Positions 22,133 through 30,114 of a DNA stretch of 64,000 nucleotides are shown here, one piece after another (position 1 is the first letter of the stretch; each line of letters starts with the position of its first letter). The notes below the pieces were generated by a model. The model saw only the letters and a program-made list of their open reading frames with translations, did not search any database and was not told the DNA's origin. Made by a program: the position numbers and the translations under genes. Source of the stretch: Stappia stellulata. GTDB taxonomy: Bacteria > Pseudomonadota > Alphaproteobacteria > Rhizobiales > Stappiaceae. The stretch covers positions 496,001 to 560,000 of the forward strand of contig NZ_JAIVMF010000001.1 of NCBI RefSeq assembly GCF_020176715.1. The letters run 5' to 3'.

Positions 22133-23134
22133 TTATTCCTTGCCGCGCTTCTTGCCGAAGCGCTTTTCCAACGCCGCGCAAGGGTCGCCGCGCTCCGCCC
22201 CGCGTCCGGGCGTGAACCAGACATAATCGTAAAGCGCCGCGTCACCGTCGCCGACCGCCGCATAGTCCTGCGGCTGCGTCGCATCCGCGCGCACCTCGAC
22301 AAACCCGACCGTGACGACGGTGGCCGTCGCGTCGCGCCATGCCAGATAGCGCGGCACGCCGAAATCGGCGCGCACATGCCCGGCACCGGCGATCAGCACC
22401 GCGCCGTCGGCGCCATCTGCCGCGATCATCGCATCGGCCAGCGTCGCATCGCGCAGCCGCTGGACCGCGACCAGCGGCGCCAGCGCCGCGCGCGGCATCA
22501 GCCCGCAATGACCGTCGAACAGCGTGTCGAGAAGCCTGGCCTCCTCCGCCACACCGAGCGGGGCGTCCAGCGACAGCGTCGCGACCGTCTCCGCGCCAAG
22601 GCTCTCCGGCCCCTCCCGTGCCAGCGCGCGGCGATCCGCGCGCGGCGCGTCGCCCGCAACCACGCTCAGGCCGGCCCCCAGGGCGGTCTCAAGGATCGGC
22701 CGGTAGATCGCATAGTCGGGCCAGCCAAGCTCGGACCAGCCGACGGCCGCGCCGAACCCGGCCGCATCCGCCGGCCTTGCGGCAAGATGCGCCTCGATCC
22801 GGTCCTGCCGGTCGCGCGGGATCATTTCCAGCACCACAGCCGGGCGGCGGCCGTTTGAGGCCGCCTGACCCAGCAAATAGGCCTGCAGGGCATGGTGGTC
22901 CGGGTTGTCGTGGATCTCGCCGAGAAGCACATAGCGCGCGTCGCGCACCGCCGTCCCGACCGCGTCGCCCGACACAAAGCCGCCATCCGCGCGCGACCAG
23001 ACCTTGCCCGAAAGCAGGTGATCCGCGCCGGCCTGCAGCGTGAAGGACGGAGGCTCCGCCCGCGCAGCCTGAACAGGCATCATCGCGAGGCAAACCAGGC
23101 CCCAGCCAAAAACAAGCGCGTTTGCCAACCGCAT
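22133..23134 (-). CDS. ChaN-family (haem-binding/Tiki-like) periplasmic protein
   Basis: The 333-residue protein starts with a cleavable signal peptide (MRLANALVFGWGLVCLAMMPVQAARA). It then carries the ChaN/DUF399 domain, marked by YVLLGEIHDNPDHHALQAYLL, VLEMIPRDRQ and the C-terminal LIAGAGHVRADFGVPRYL motif. ChaN of Campylobacter binds haem as a dimer, and the fold is related to Tiki/TraB-type proteases with conserved His and Glu. No lipobox cysteine is visible, so it is more likely a soluble periplasmic or differently anchored protein. Start 23134 is chosen for the signal peptide; longer open frame upstream is charged and unlike the family. No iron-uptake genes lie nearby. Confidence 0.78.
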   Translation of the reverse strand: MRLANALVFGWGLVCLAMMPVQAARAEPPSFTLQAGADHLLSGKVWSRADGGFVSGDAVGTAVRDARYVLLGEIHDNPDHHALQAYLLGQAASNGRRPAVVLEMIPRDRQDRIEAHLAARPADAAGFGAAVGWSELGWPDYAIYRPILETALGAGLSVVAGDAPRADRRALAREGPESLGAETVATLSLDAPLGVAEEARLLDTLFDGHCGLMPRAALAPLVAVQRLRDATLADAMIAADGADGAVLIAGAGHVRADFGVPRYLAWRDATATVVTVGFVEVRADATQPQDYAAVGDGDAALYDYVWFTPGRGAERGDPCAALEKRFGKKRGKE

Positions 23135-23242
23135 TTCGGCTTCCGTTCGTTGCGTGAGTGTCTCTACCAGTAGATAGGCAGCCAACCCACCCTGACGAGC
23201 GGCGGCCCACCGCGCCCGTCGAACGCGCGAGCGAAACGAAAG

Positions 23243-23266
23243 AAGGCCCGCCAAAGGGCGAGCCTT
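23243..23266 (-). terminator. Terminator after the thiolase gene
   Basis: AAGGCCCGCC (23243-23252) pairs with GGCGAGCCTT (23257-23266) over 10 bp with one G-U. On the minus strand, downstream of the thiolase stop, it is followed by CTTTCG. It lies also just upstream of the ChaN-type gene. Confidence 0.6.
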
Positions 23267-23291
23267 TCTCCGTTCGGTCAGCTCGCCCGCC

Positions 23292-24485
23292 TCACGCCGC
23301 GCTGAGGTTTTCCAGTGCCAGCGCGATGCCCTGCCCGCCGCCGATGCACATGGTCACCAGCGCATAGCGCCCGCCGGTGCGCTCCAGTTCGTACATCGCC
23401 TTGACGGCAAGGATACAGCCCGTGGCGCCGACCGGGTGACCGAGCGCGATGGCGCCGCCGTTCGGGTTGACCCGATTGGAGGGCAGGCCCAGTTCGCGCA
23501 TCACCGCGCAGGCCTGCGCCGCGAAGGCCTCGTTGGATTCGATCACGTCGAAATCCGCCGCCGTCATTCCGGTCTTTTCAAACAGCTTCTGCACCGCCGG
23601 AACCGGACCGATGCCCATGATATCCGGCGACACGCCGGCATGGGCATAGCCGATCAGCCGCGCCATCGGCGTCAGGCCGCGCGCCTCCGCCGCCGATCGT
23701 TCGGCCAGAACGACGGCCGCCGCTCCATCGTTGATCCCCGAGGAATTGCCGGCGGTTACCGAGCCATCCTTGCGGAACACGGCCCGCAGGCCGCTCAGCG
23801 TCGAGGGCGAGGTGTCCGGGCGCGGATGTTCGTCGGTCGCAAAGGTCACCGTCTCGCGCCCGGCGCGGACCTCGATCGGCAGGATCTGGTCGACGAACCG
23901 GCCGTCGCGAATGGCGATCCCGGCCCGTTGCTGGCTGTCGACGGCCAGCGCATCCTGCGCCTCACGGCTGATGGTGTAGCGTTCCGCGACGTTTTCCGCC
24001 GTCACGCCCATGTGCCCGCCGCCGAAGGGATCGTTCAGCGCACCGAGCATCATGTCATGCAAGGCGGCATCGCCCATCTTCACGCCGAAGCGTGCACCCG
24101 ACGAGGCATAGGGCGCGCGGCTCATCGATTCCGCGCCGCCGGCGAGCGCGTAGTCGGTATCGCCGAGAAGGACCGACTGGGCGGCCGAGACGATGGCCTG
24201 CGCGCCCGATCCGCACAGGCGGTTCACGGTCAGCGCCGGCGTCTCGACCGGAATGCCCGCCTCAACGGCGGCAACGCGCGCAAGATACATGTCGCGGGGT
24301 TCGGTGTTGATCACATGGCCGAACACCACATGGCCAATGTCGGTTGCGGCGACACGCGAGCGCCGGATCGCCTCGGCGGCCACCTTCGCCCCCAGTTCAC
24401 TGGGCGGCACGCTCTTCAGCGACCCTCCGAAACTGCCAATTGCCGTGCGCACACCCGAAACGAGAACGACTTCACGCTGCGTCAT
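23292..24485 (-). CDS. Acetyl-CoA acetyltransferase / beta-ketothiolase
   Basis: The 397-residue thiolase II condenses two acyl-CoAs or cleaves 3-ketoacyl-CoAs. The catalytic residues are in place: nucleophile Cys91 in NRLCGSGAQA, His350 in GHPVGATG, and Cys380 in CIGGGQG. Overall it resembles BktB/PhaA-type biosynthetic thiolases, with roles in polyhydroxybutyrate synthesis, the ethylmalonyl-CoA route or fatty acid/isoleucine degradation. No reductase (phaB) or synthase gene is beside it, so its pathway is open; propionyl-CoA enzymes and methylmalonate-semialdehyde dehydrogenase elsewhere in the window would fit branched-chain amino acid breakdown. It stands alone between a terminator and a repeat block. 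Confidence 0.93.
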   Translation of the reverse strand: MTQREVVLVSGVRTAIGSFGGSLKSVPPSELGAKVAAEAIRRSRVAATDIGHVVFGHVINTEPRDMYLARVAAVEAGIPVETPALTVNRLCGSGAQAIVSAAQSVLLGDTDYALAGGAESMSRAPYASSGARFGVKMGDAALHDMMLGALNDPFGGGHMGVTAENVAERYTISREAQDALAVDSQQRAGIAIRDGRFVDQILPIEVRAGRETVTFATDEHPRPDTSPSTLSGLRAVFRKDGSVTAGNSSGINDGAAAVVLAERSAAEARGLTPMARLIGYAHAGVSPDIMGIGPVPAVQKLFEKTGMTAADFDVIESNEAFAAQACAVMRELGLPSNRVNPNGGAIALGHPVGATGCILAVKAMYELERTGGRYALVTMCIGGGQGIALALENLSAA

Positions 24486-24622
24486 CTAACCCTCTTGGAC
24501 TGTTGACCTTCCGCGGTCGCGGCGGCCCCGATTTTCGGGGCACAGTATCGGGACTTGCGCGGAACCGCAAACAGGACCGCAACCGAAGGGCTCGCAACCG
24601 GCAGATCCGGGCGGCAGACACG

Positions 24623-24648
24623 AAAAAGCCGGGACGCATGTCCCGGCT
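24623..24648 (-). terminator. Hairpin with T5, probable terminator of the mmsA transcript
   Basis: AGCCGGGAC (24627-24635) pairs with GTCCCGGCT (24640-24648) around GCAT; on the minus strand it runs into five T. It lies about 580 bases beyond the mmsA stop and 138 bases before the thiolase start, so it would insulate the two genes. Confidence 0.6.
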
Positions 24649-24660
24649 GAGGCTGATGAG

Positions 24661-24840
24661 AAAACCGCGAAAACGTCGTGATCCCTGACGCTGCGTGAGC
24701 TGCGGCCCGGAATCGGTGAGGCCCGGTCTTCCGGCGGACAAGTCAGAAAAAGGATAGGCTTTTGGCTCTCCGATACCGGGTCGCGCTTGCGCTTGCCCGG
24801 TATGACGCGGGAGAGCTTTCGCCGCCCTCGTCATCGGTCT
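24661..24840. repeat. Dispersed copy of the palindromic intergenic element
   Basis: The order of blocks matches the 219-bp units at 4.3-5.3 kb: a CTGACGCTGCG...GAGCTGCGG stem, then GGAATCGG, a G-rich joint, GGCTTTTGGCTCTCCGATAC, and the stem-loop ending GCCCGGTATGACGCGGGAG. Divergence is much higher than among the tandem units, so this is an older independent copy. Confidence 0.7.
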
Positions 24841-24903
24841 GGGGCCGGCTGCGGATGCGCAGCCGGCCTTCCCAATTCTGTTTCAGCCAGACCGCGTTCG
24901 CCC

Positions 24904-25222
24904 GACCGGATTGCAGTCTCGGACCACGGGGCTGACGCCCGCTTACCCTCGAGGCGCGTTCGCCCCTTCGATCATGCCACTGGCATGATCGATCCGGCCC
25001 TGACGGGCCGGACCGGGTTGCGGTCTCGACGCGGGTTGCGCCCGCTTACTCTCGACTCGCGTTCGCCCCTTCGATCATGCCACTGGCATGATCGATCCGG
25101 CCCTGACGGGCCGGACCGGGTTGCGGTCTCGACGCGGGCTGCGCCCGCTTACCCTCGACTCGCGTTCGCCCCTTCGATCATGCCACTGGCATGATCGATC
25201 CGGCCCTGACGGGCCGGACCGG
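24904..25222. repeat. Three tandem ~103-bp repeat units
   Basis: GACCGG followed by GTTGCGGTCTC (or ATTGCAGTCTC) starts units at 24904, 25011 and 25114, with a final GACCGGGG at 25217: lengths 107, 103 and 103 bases. Units two and three are almost identical; the first is diverged. Each carries two palindromes, GATCATGCCACTGGCATGATC and CCGGCCCTGACGGGCCGG-like stems. The array abuts the stop codon of the dehydrogenase gene. Confidence 0.85.
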
Positions 25223-25225
25223 GGC

Positions 25226-26725
25226 TCACTTCATCGTCGGGATGACGAATTCGGCGCCGTCCTTCAGGCCCGACGGCCAGCGCGAGGTGACCGTCTTGGT
25301 GCGCGTGTAGAACTTGAACGCGTCCGGGCCGTGCTGGTTGAGATCGCCGAAGCCGGAGCGCTTCCAGCCGCCGAAGGTGTGATAGGCAAGCGGCACCGGG
25401 ATCGGCACGTTGATGCCGACCATGCCGATGTTGATGCGGCTGGCGAAGTCGCGGGCCGTGTCGCCATCGCGCGTATAGATCGCCGTGCCGTTGCCGTACT
25501 CGTGGCTCATCGCCAGATCGATCGCCTCGTCATAATCGGGAGCGCGGACGACCGACAGGACCGGGCCGAAGATCTCTTCCTTGTAGATCGACATGTCCCT
25601 GGTGACATTGTCGAACAGGCAACCGCCCATGAAGTAGCCGTTCTCATAGCCCTGCATGGTGAAATCGCGGCCGTCGACGGCAAGTGTCGCGCCTTCCTTC
25701 ACGCCCTGCTCGACGAAACCGAGTACGCGGTCGCGCGCCTGCGCCGTCACCAACGGGCCGAAATCGACGTCGTCGCCGGCCGTATAGGGACCGATCTTCA
25801 GCGCCTCGACACGCGGGATGAGCCGCTCCATCAGCGCGTTGGCGGCTTCCTCGCCAACCGGAACCGCAACCGAGATCGCCATGCAGCGCTCGCCGGCCGC
25901 ACCGTAGCCCGCGCCGATCAGCGCGTCGGCGGCCTGATCCATGTCGGCATCCGGCATGATGATCATGTGGTTCTTGGCGCCGCCGAAGCACTGCACGCGC
26001 TTGCCGTTGGCGCAGCCGCGCGAATAGACGTATTCGGCAATCGCGGTGGAGCCGACGAAGCCGACGGCCATGATGTCCGGATCGTCGAGAATGCCGTCCA
26101 CGGATTCCTTGTCGCCATTGACGACGTTGAGGATGCCCGCCGGCAGGCCGGCCTCGAGCATCAGTTCCGCCAGCATGATCGGCACGGAGGGGTCGCGCTC
26201 GGACGGCTTCAGGATGAAGGCGTTGCCGGCGGCGATCGCCGGGCAGAACTTCCACATCGGGATCATCGCCGGGAAGTTGAACGGCGTGATGCCGGCAACG
26301 ACGCCAAGCGGCTGGCGCATGGAGTACATGTCGATGCCCGGGCCGGCGCCTTCGGTGAACTCACCCTTCAGCAGGTGCGGCGCGCCGATGCAGAATTCCG
26401 CGACTTCCAGGCCACGGATGACGTCGCCCTTGGCGTCGGGAATGGTCTTGCCGTGCTCGCGCGAGAGCGCCTCGGCGAGCTTGTCCATGTCGCGGTGCAG
26501 GAGCGCGACGAACTTCATCAACACGCGGGCGCGCTTCTGCGGGTTCTGCGCGGCCCAGGCCGGCTGCGCGGCGGCAGCGTTTTCGACGGCGGCGCGCAGC
26601 TCTGCCTGCGAGGCAAGCGCAACCTTGGCCTGCACTTCGCCGGTCGCCGGGTTGTAGACGTCGGCATGACGGCCGGAGGTGCCTTCGACGTGCTTGCCGC
26701 CGATGAAATGTCCAATTGTCTTCAT
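25226..26725 (-). CDS. mmsA: CoA-acylating methylmalonate/malonate-semialdehyde dehydrogenase
   Basis: The 499-residue aldehyde dehydrogenase converts methylmalonate semialdehyde to propionyl-CoA (valine and thymine breakdown) or malonate semialdehyde to acetyl-CoA (IolA in inositol breakdown). Visible are the NAD site (ITPFNFPAMIPMWKF; GFVGSTAIAEYV) and the catalytic Cys281 in GERCMAIS. The QCFGGAKNHMIIMPDAD segment before it is typical of MmsA/IolA rather than of ordinary aldehyde dehydrogenases, whose general-base Glu is missing. Its propionyl-CoA product feeds the pcc-mcm operon. The inositol-type genes 3 kb away make IolA equally possible. A LysR regulator is divergent. Start at 26725 has AAAGGGAGA upstream. 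Confidence 0.92.
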   Translation of the reverse strand: MKTIGHFIGGKHVEGTSGRHADVYNPATGEVQAKVALASQAELRAAVENAAAAQPAWAAQNPQKRARVLMKFVALLHRDMDKLAEALSREHGKTIPDAKGDVIRGLEVAEFCIGAPHLLKGEFTEGAGPGIDMYSMRQPLGVVAGITPFNFPAMIPMWKFCPAIAAGNAFILKPSERDPSVPIMLAELMLEAGLPAGILNVVNGDKESVDGILDDPDIMAVGFVGSTAIAEYVYSRGCANGKRVQCFGGAKNHMIIMPDADMDQAADALIGAGYGAAGERCMAISVAVPVGEEAANALMERLIPRVEALKIGPYTAGDDVDFGPLVTAQARDRVLGFVEQGVKEGATLAVDGRDFTMQGYENGYFMGGCLFDNVTRDMSIYKEEIFGPVLSVVRAPDYDEAIDLAMSHEYGNGTAIYTRDGDTARDFASRINIGMVGINVPIPVPLAYHTFGGWKRSGFGDLNQHGPDAFKFYTRTKTVTSRWPSGLKDGAEFVIPTMK

Positions 26726-26828
26726 GGGTCGTTTCTCCCTTTTGGCCAAGCCGCGGCTTTCGCGCGTGCGGTCCCCTCGTCACTGAGCGGAACGAATTGG
26801 CTGAACCTGTATTGCCTTCGTTTTTTGT

Positions 26829-26890
26829 CGGATGCAATGTGAGGAAAGCCGCATCCGTTGTGCAAAAATCGAAACTCGCGCCTTTTTTGC
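26829..26890. promoter_or_regulatory. Candidate operators in the mmsA/lysR divergent promoter
   Basis: Two inverted repeats lie between the divergent starts: CGGATGC (26829-26835)/GCATCCG (26851-26857), and GCAAAAA (26862-26868)/TTTTTGC (26884-26890). Both have spacers near 15 bases, compatible with LysR-type dimer sites. Which of them is functional cannot be told. Confidence 0.4.
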
Positions 26891-26909
26891 GATCCAGACC
26901 GGAGCCTAC

Positions 26910-27791
26910 ATGAACTGGGACGACACGCGCATCTTCCTTGCTGTCGCACGCCATGGCCAGTTGCTGGCCGCCGCCCGCGCGCTTGGCGTCAATCACGCGA
27001 CGGTTGCCCGCCGGCTGTCGGCGCTGGAGGCGGATCTCAAGGTAAAGCTTGTCGACCGGCGCACCACCGGGTCGGCGCTCACGGAAGCCGGCGAACGGTT
27101 TCTCGCCACGGCCGAGCGGGTCGAGGCGGAGATGCTGGGCGCCCGGGCGGAAATCGGCGACGCGGATGTGGCCGTTTCCGGCACGGTGCGCATCGGCGCG
27201 CCCGACGGCTTCGGCGTCGCCTTTCTGGCGCCGCGGCTCGGCGAACTGACCGAGCGGCACCCGGAACTGACGCTGCAGCTCGTGCCCGTGCCGCGCGCGG
27301 TGTCGCTGTCGCGCCGCGAGGCGGATATCGCCATCACCGTCGAGCGGCCAGACCACGGCCGGCTGGTCGCCAAGAAACTCGTCGACTACACGCTCGGCCT
27401 CTATGCCTCAAAGGCCTATCTGGCCCGCGCCGGCAAACCGGACACGCCGCAGGATCTCAAGCGCCACGCACTGGTCGGCTATGTGGAGGACCTCGTCTAT
27501 TCCGCCGCTCTTGCCTATGCCGACGAAATCGACCGCAGCTTCCGTCCGCGTTTCGAGATCGGCTCCGCACTCGGACAGACGGAAGCGGTGCGTTCGGGAG
27601 CGGGCATCGGCATTCTGCACGCCTTCATCGCCCGCAATCACCCGGAGCTTGAGCGCGTGCTGGAGGATCAAAGGATCGACCGAAGCTACTGGCTGGTGCT
27701 GCATGAATCCTCGCGCGACCTGCGCCGGGTGCGTGTCGTCGCCGATTTCATCGCCGAACAGGTCGCCCGCGACCGGACGATCTTCACCTGA
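26910..27791 (+). CDS. LysR-family transcriptional regulator, divergent from mmsA
   Basis: The 293-residue protein has the winged helix (MNWDDTRIFLAVARHGQLLAAARALGVNHATVARRLSALE, residues 1-40) and a PBP2-like effector domain. The NWDDTR opening and the ATVARRLSALE recognition helix are common in LysR proteins next to mmsA in proteobacteria. Divergent arrangement makes it the probable regulator of the semialdehyde dehydrogenase gene. Its TGA is directly adjacent to the stop of the convergent oxidoreductase gene, within the palindrome CCTGATCAGG. The ATG at 26910 gives the family-typical N-terminus; upstream in-frame residues are unlike LysR. Confidence 0.85.
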   Translation: MNWDDTRIFLAVARHGQLLAAARALGVNHATVARRLSALEADLKVKLVDRRTTGSALTEAGERFLATAERVEAEMLGARAEIGDADVAVSGTVRIGAPDGFGVAFLAPRLGELTERHPELTLQLVPVPRAVSLSRREADIAITVERPDHGRLVAKKLVDYTLGLYASKAYLARAGKPDTPQDLKRHALVGYVEDLVYSAALAYADEIDRSFRPRFEIGSALGQTEAVRSGAGIGILHAFIARNHPELERVLEDQRIDRSYWLVLHESSRDLRRVRVVADFIAEQVARDRTIFT

Positions 27792-28919
27792 TCAGGCGAC
27801 CTCCACCCATCCGCCGACCTCGAAAGACCGCGCTGCCGCATGCACCGCACGCTCGATCTCCAGCCCGTCGGCGAAGGAAATCACGCTCGCCGGTTCGCCG
27901 GCGATGGCGCGCAGCAGCTCGCGGCACTCGATCACCTTGAGATCGTTGAAACCGAGGCCGTGTCCGGGCGCGGGGATAAAGCGGTCGTAGGGCGGGTGCT
28001 GCGGCCCGGTCAGGATGCGGGCGAAGCCCTGCTGGCGCGCGTCGCCCTCGGCGCGGTAGAGCTCGACCTCGTTCATCCGCTCCTGATCATAGAGGATCGA
28101 GCCCTTCGAGCCGAAGACCTGAAGCGCGATCCGGCCCTTGCGCCCCCAGGCGCAGCGGTTGACCTGCAGGCTTGCCTGAAGCCCACCCTCTAGGCGCATC
28201 AGCAAGTTGGCCATGTCATGGGTCTCGACCGCACGCGCCTCGTCCCCGCCGTCCGGTCGGGTCGCATAAGGCATCGCCATGTCGCAGAAGACTCGCTCGA
28301 CCCGCCCGAACAGGCGCTGGATCAGCGACAGCGGGTGGACCGCGAAATCGTCGAGCGCGCCATAACCGGACGAGGATGCATTCTTCCAGAAGAACGGCGT
28401 GTCCGGATCGGCCATGAAATCCTCGTCCATCTCGGCGCGGATCTGGAACGGCGTGCCGATGGCGCCCTCGCCGATCAGCCGGGCGATCTCCCGAAACGCC
28501 GGGTTCTGGATGTAGTTGTACCCCAGCACCGCAACGCGGCCGCTCTCCTCGGCCGCAGCCTTCATGGCGAGCGCATCGGCGAAGTCGGGCGCCATCGGCT
28601 TTTCGCACCACACGTGCTTGCCGGCTTTCAGCGCGGCGATCGCCATCTCGGCATGGAACGCGTTCGGCGTGGTGATCGAGACAACATCGATGGCGGGATC
28701 CGACACCAACGCGTGCCAGTCGCTGGTTGAACGGGCAAAGCCGAACTCCTCGGCCCGCGCGCTTGCATAGGCCTCGGAGGTTTCGCACAGAAGCTCGAGC
28801 CGGGGCCGCGCGACGTCTCCGAACACGGGTTTCACCGCATTCCAGGCCAGCGCATGGCACTTGCCCATATAGCCCGTTCCGATCAGCCCGACACCGAGCG
28901 GCGCATTCGAGTTTGCCAT
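27792..28919 (-). CDS. Gfo/Idh/MocA-family oxidoreductase
   Basis: The 375-residue NAD(P)-dependent dehydrogenase begins with a Rossmann motif (GLIGTGYMGKCHALAW, residues 10-25). It carries the family signature HVWCEKPMAPDF, in which the lysine contacts cofactor and substrate, and a C-terminal alpha/beta substrate domain with the DDFAVHPL segment. Substrates in this family are sugars or inositols. It is divergent from iolG with 168 bases between, and a candidate IolR site lies in that gap, so a second inositol stereoisomer or an oxidised derivative is a reasonable guess. No sequence feature fixes the substrate. Confidence 0.85.
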   Translation of the reverse strand: MANSNAPLGVGLIGTGYMGKCHALAWNAVKPVFGDVARPRLELLCETSEAYASARAEEFGFARSTSDWHALVSDPAIDVVSITTPNAFHAEMAIAALKAGKHVWCEKPMAPDFADALAMKAAAEESGRVAVLGYNYIQNPAFREIARLIGEGAIGTPFQIRAEMDEDFMADPDTPFFWKNASSSGYGALDDFAVHPLSLIQRLFGRVERVFCDMAMPYATRPDGGDEARAVETHDMANLLMRLEGGLQASLQVNRCAWGRKGRIALQVFGSKGSILYDQERMNEVELYRAEGDARQQGFARILTGPQHPPYDRFIPAPGHGLGFNDLKVIECRELLRAIAGEPASVISFADGLEIERAVHAAARSFEVGGWVEVA

Positions 28920-29023
28920 GACTTCCTCTTTTCCGGCTTGCGCGGCAGGGTGCGCAGGTGCGACGCCAGTCCCGCCGCGTCTCTCGCCAGGCCCCGTTCA
29001 GACGCCGGCAGCGACCTTGCGCG

Positions 29024-29070
29024 AGTGAAACGTAAATTCTATGCTGCGGTCAATATGGAACATACATTCT
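29024..29070. promoter_or_regulatory. Candidate IolR operator before iolG
   Basis: GGAACATACATTCT (29057-29070) is a GGAA-N6-TTCT near-match to the GGAA-N6-TTCC consensus reported for the RpiR-type repressor IolR of Sinorhizobium. A weaker relative (GAAACGTAAATTC) lies about 30 bases upstream. The site overlaps an in-frame ATG at 29055, arguing that translation starts later, at the GTG of 29088. Confidence 0.55.
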
Positions 29071-29087
29071 CTTTGAAAGGACCAGAC

Positions 29088-30086
29088 GTGCTTTCCATCG
29101 CAATCATCGGAGCCGGACGGATCGGGCAGATCCATGCAGCCAATCTTGCCGCACGCGCAGCCGACCACAAGGACGTGGCGCTGGCCGGCATATGCGACGC
29201 CAGCGAGGCGGCCGCGCGCACGCTCGCGGGCCGTCTCGACGCACCGGTCATCGATCTCGACGAGGCGCTGGAGGGAAGCGGGTCCAATGCGGTGCTGATC
29301 GCCTCGCCCACCGACACGCATTCCGACTTCATCGAGCGCGCGGCCAGGGCCGGCAAGGCGATCTTCTGCGAAAAGCCGGTGGACCTGTCGGCCAAACGCA
29401 TCGAAGGCGTGCTGAAGACGGTGAAGGCCGCCGGCGTGCCGCTCTTCATCGGTTTCAACCGGCGCTTCGATCCGAATTTCGCCAGCGTCAAGGCACGGAT
29501 CGACGACGGCCAGATCGGCGAGGTGGAACTGGTGACCATCCTGTCGCGCGATCCCTCCCCGCCGCCGGTCTCCTACATCGAACGCTCGGGCGGCCTGTTC
29601 CGCGACATGATGATCCATGATTTCGACATGGCCCGCTTCCTGCTCGGCGAGGAGCCGGTCGAGGTGCATGCGGTCGGCTCCAGTCTGGTCGATCCGGCGA
29701 TCGGCGCGGCCGGCGATGTCGACACTGCCGCCGTGCTTTTGAAGACCGCAAGCGGCAAGATCGCACAGATTTCCAATTCCCGCCGCGCCACCTATGGCTA
29801 CGACCAGCGCATCGAGGTGCACGGCCAGAAGGGCCTGCTGCGGGCCGGCAACCAGCATGAAACCACCGTCGAGCTGGCAACGGGCGCGGGTTTCACCGCC
29901 GATCCCGCGCAGAATTTCTTTCTCCAGCGCTACGCAACCGCCTATCGGCTGCAACTGGACGCATTTCTGGCGGCCGCCCGCGGCGAGCAGGCGCCCAAGC
30001 CGGACGGGCATGACGGGCTGATGGCACAAAGGCTGGCGGACGCGGCAACGGAGTCGGCCAAAAGCGGGCAACCGGTCCGTTTTTGA
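29088..30086 (+). CDS. iolG: Inositol 2-dehydrogenase
   Basis: Oxidises myo-inositol to 2-keto-myo-inositol (scyllo-inosose) with NAD+, the first step of inositol catabolism. The 332-residue protein shows the Rossmann motif (IIGAGRIGQIHAANLA, residues 5-20), FCEKPVDLS with the active-site lysine, FIGFNRRFDPNFASVK and DMMIHDFDMARFL, the last holding the catalytic Asp/His pair. The match to rhizobial IolG is good along the chain. GTG at 29088 is chosen because AAAGGA lies 6 bases upstream; the upstream ATG falls inside a probable IolR operator. It is convergent with iolR. The genes for the later steps (iolE, iolD, iolB, iolC) are not in the window. Confidence 0.88.
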   Translation: MLSIAIIGAGRIGQIHAANLAARAADHKDVALAGICDASEAAARTLAGRLDAPVIDLDEALEGSGSNAVLIASPTDTHSDFIERAARAGKAIFCEKPVDLSAKRIEGVLKTVKAAGVPLFIGFNRRFDPNFASVKARIDDGQIGEVELVTILSRDPSPPPVSYIERSGGLFRDMMIHDFDMARFLLGEEPVEVHAVGSSLVDPAIGAAGDVDTAAVLLKTASGKIAQISNSRRATYGYDQRIEVHGQKGLLRAGNQHETTVELATGAGFTADPAQNFFLQRYATAYRLQLDAFLAAARGEQAPKPDGHDGLMAQRLADAATESAKSGQPVRF

Positions 30087-30114
30087 AATCAGGTCGTTGA
30101 GCGGCGGCGCGGCA

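Larger units (their letters stand above)
24486..25225. repeat. 740-base gene-free block of palindromic and tandem repeats
   Basis: No gene is supported here. From left to right it holds a short unmarked stretch (the thiolase promoter side), a T-run hairpin (24623-24648), a single divergent copy of the ~219-bp palindromic element seen at 4.3-5.3 kb (about 24661-24840), an inverted repeat GGCCGGCTGC...GCAGCCGGCC (about 24842-24864), and three tandem ~103-bp units that run up to the stop codon of the semialdehyde dehydrogenase gene. Confidence 0.8.

Noticed and set aside
24904-25222. Integron or attachment-site array
   Set aside because: No integrase and no core-site asymmetry; the units are plain tandem duplications of palindromes.
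29055-29087. ATG at 29055 as start of iolG
   Set aside because: It overlaps a GGAA-N6-TTCT operator-like site, and AAAGGA is placed correctly for GTG 29088, where the conserved protein begins.
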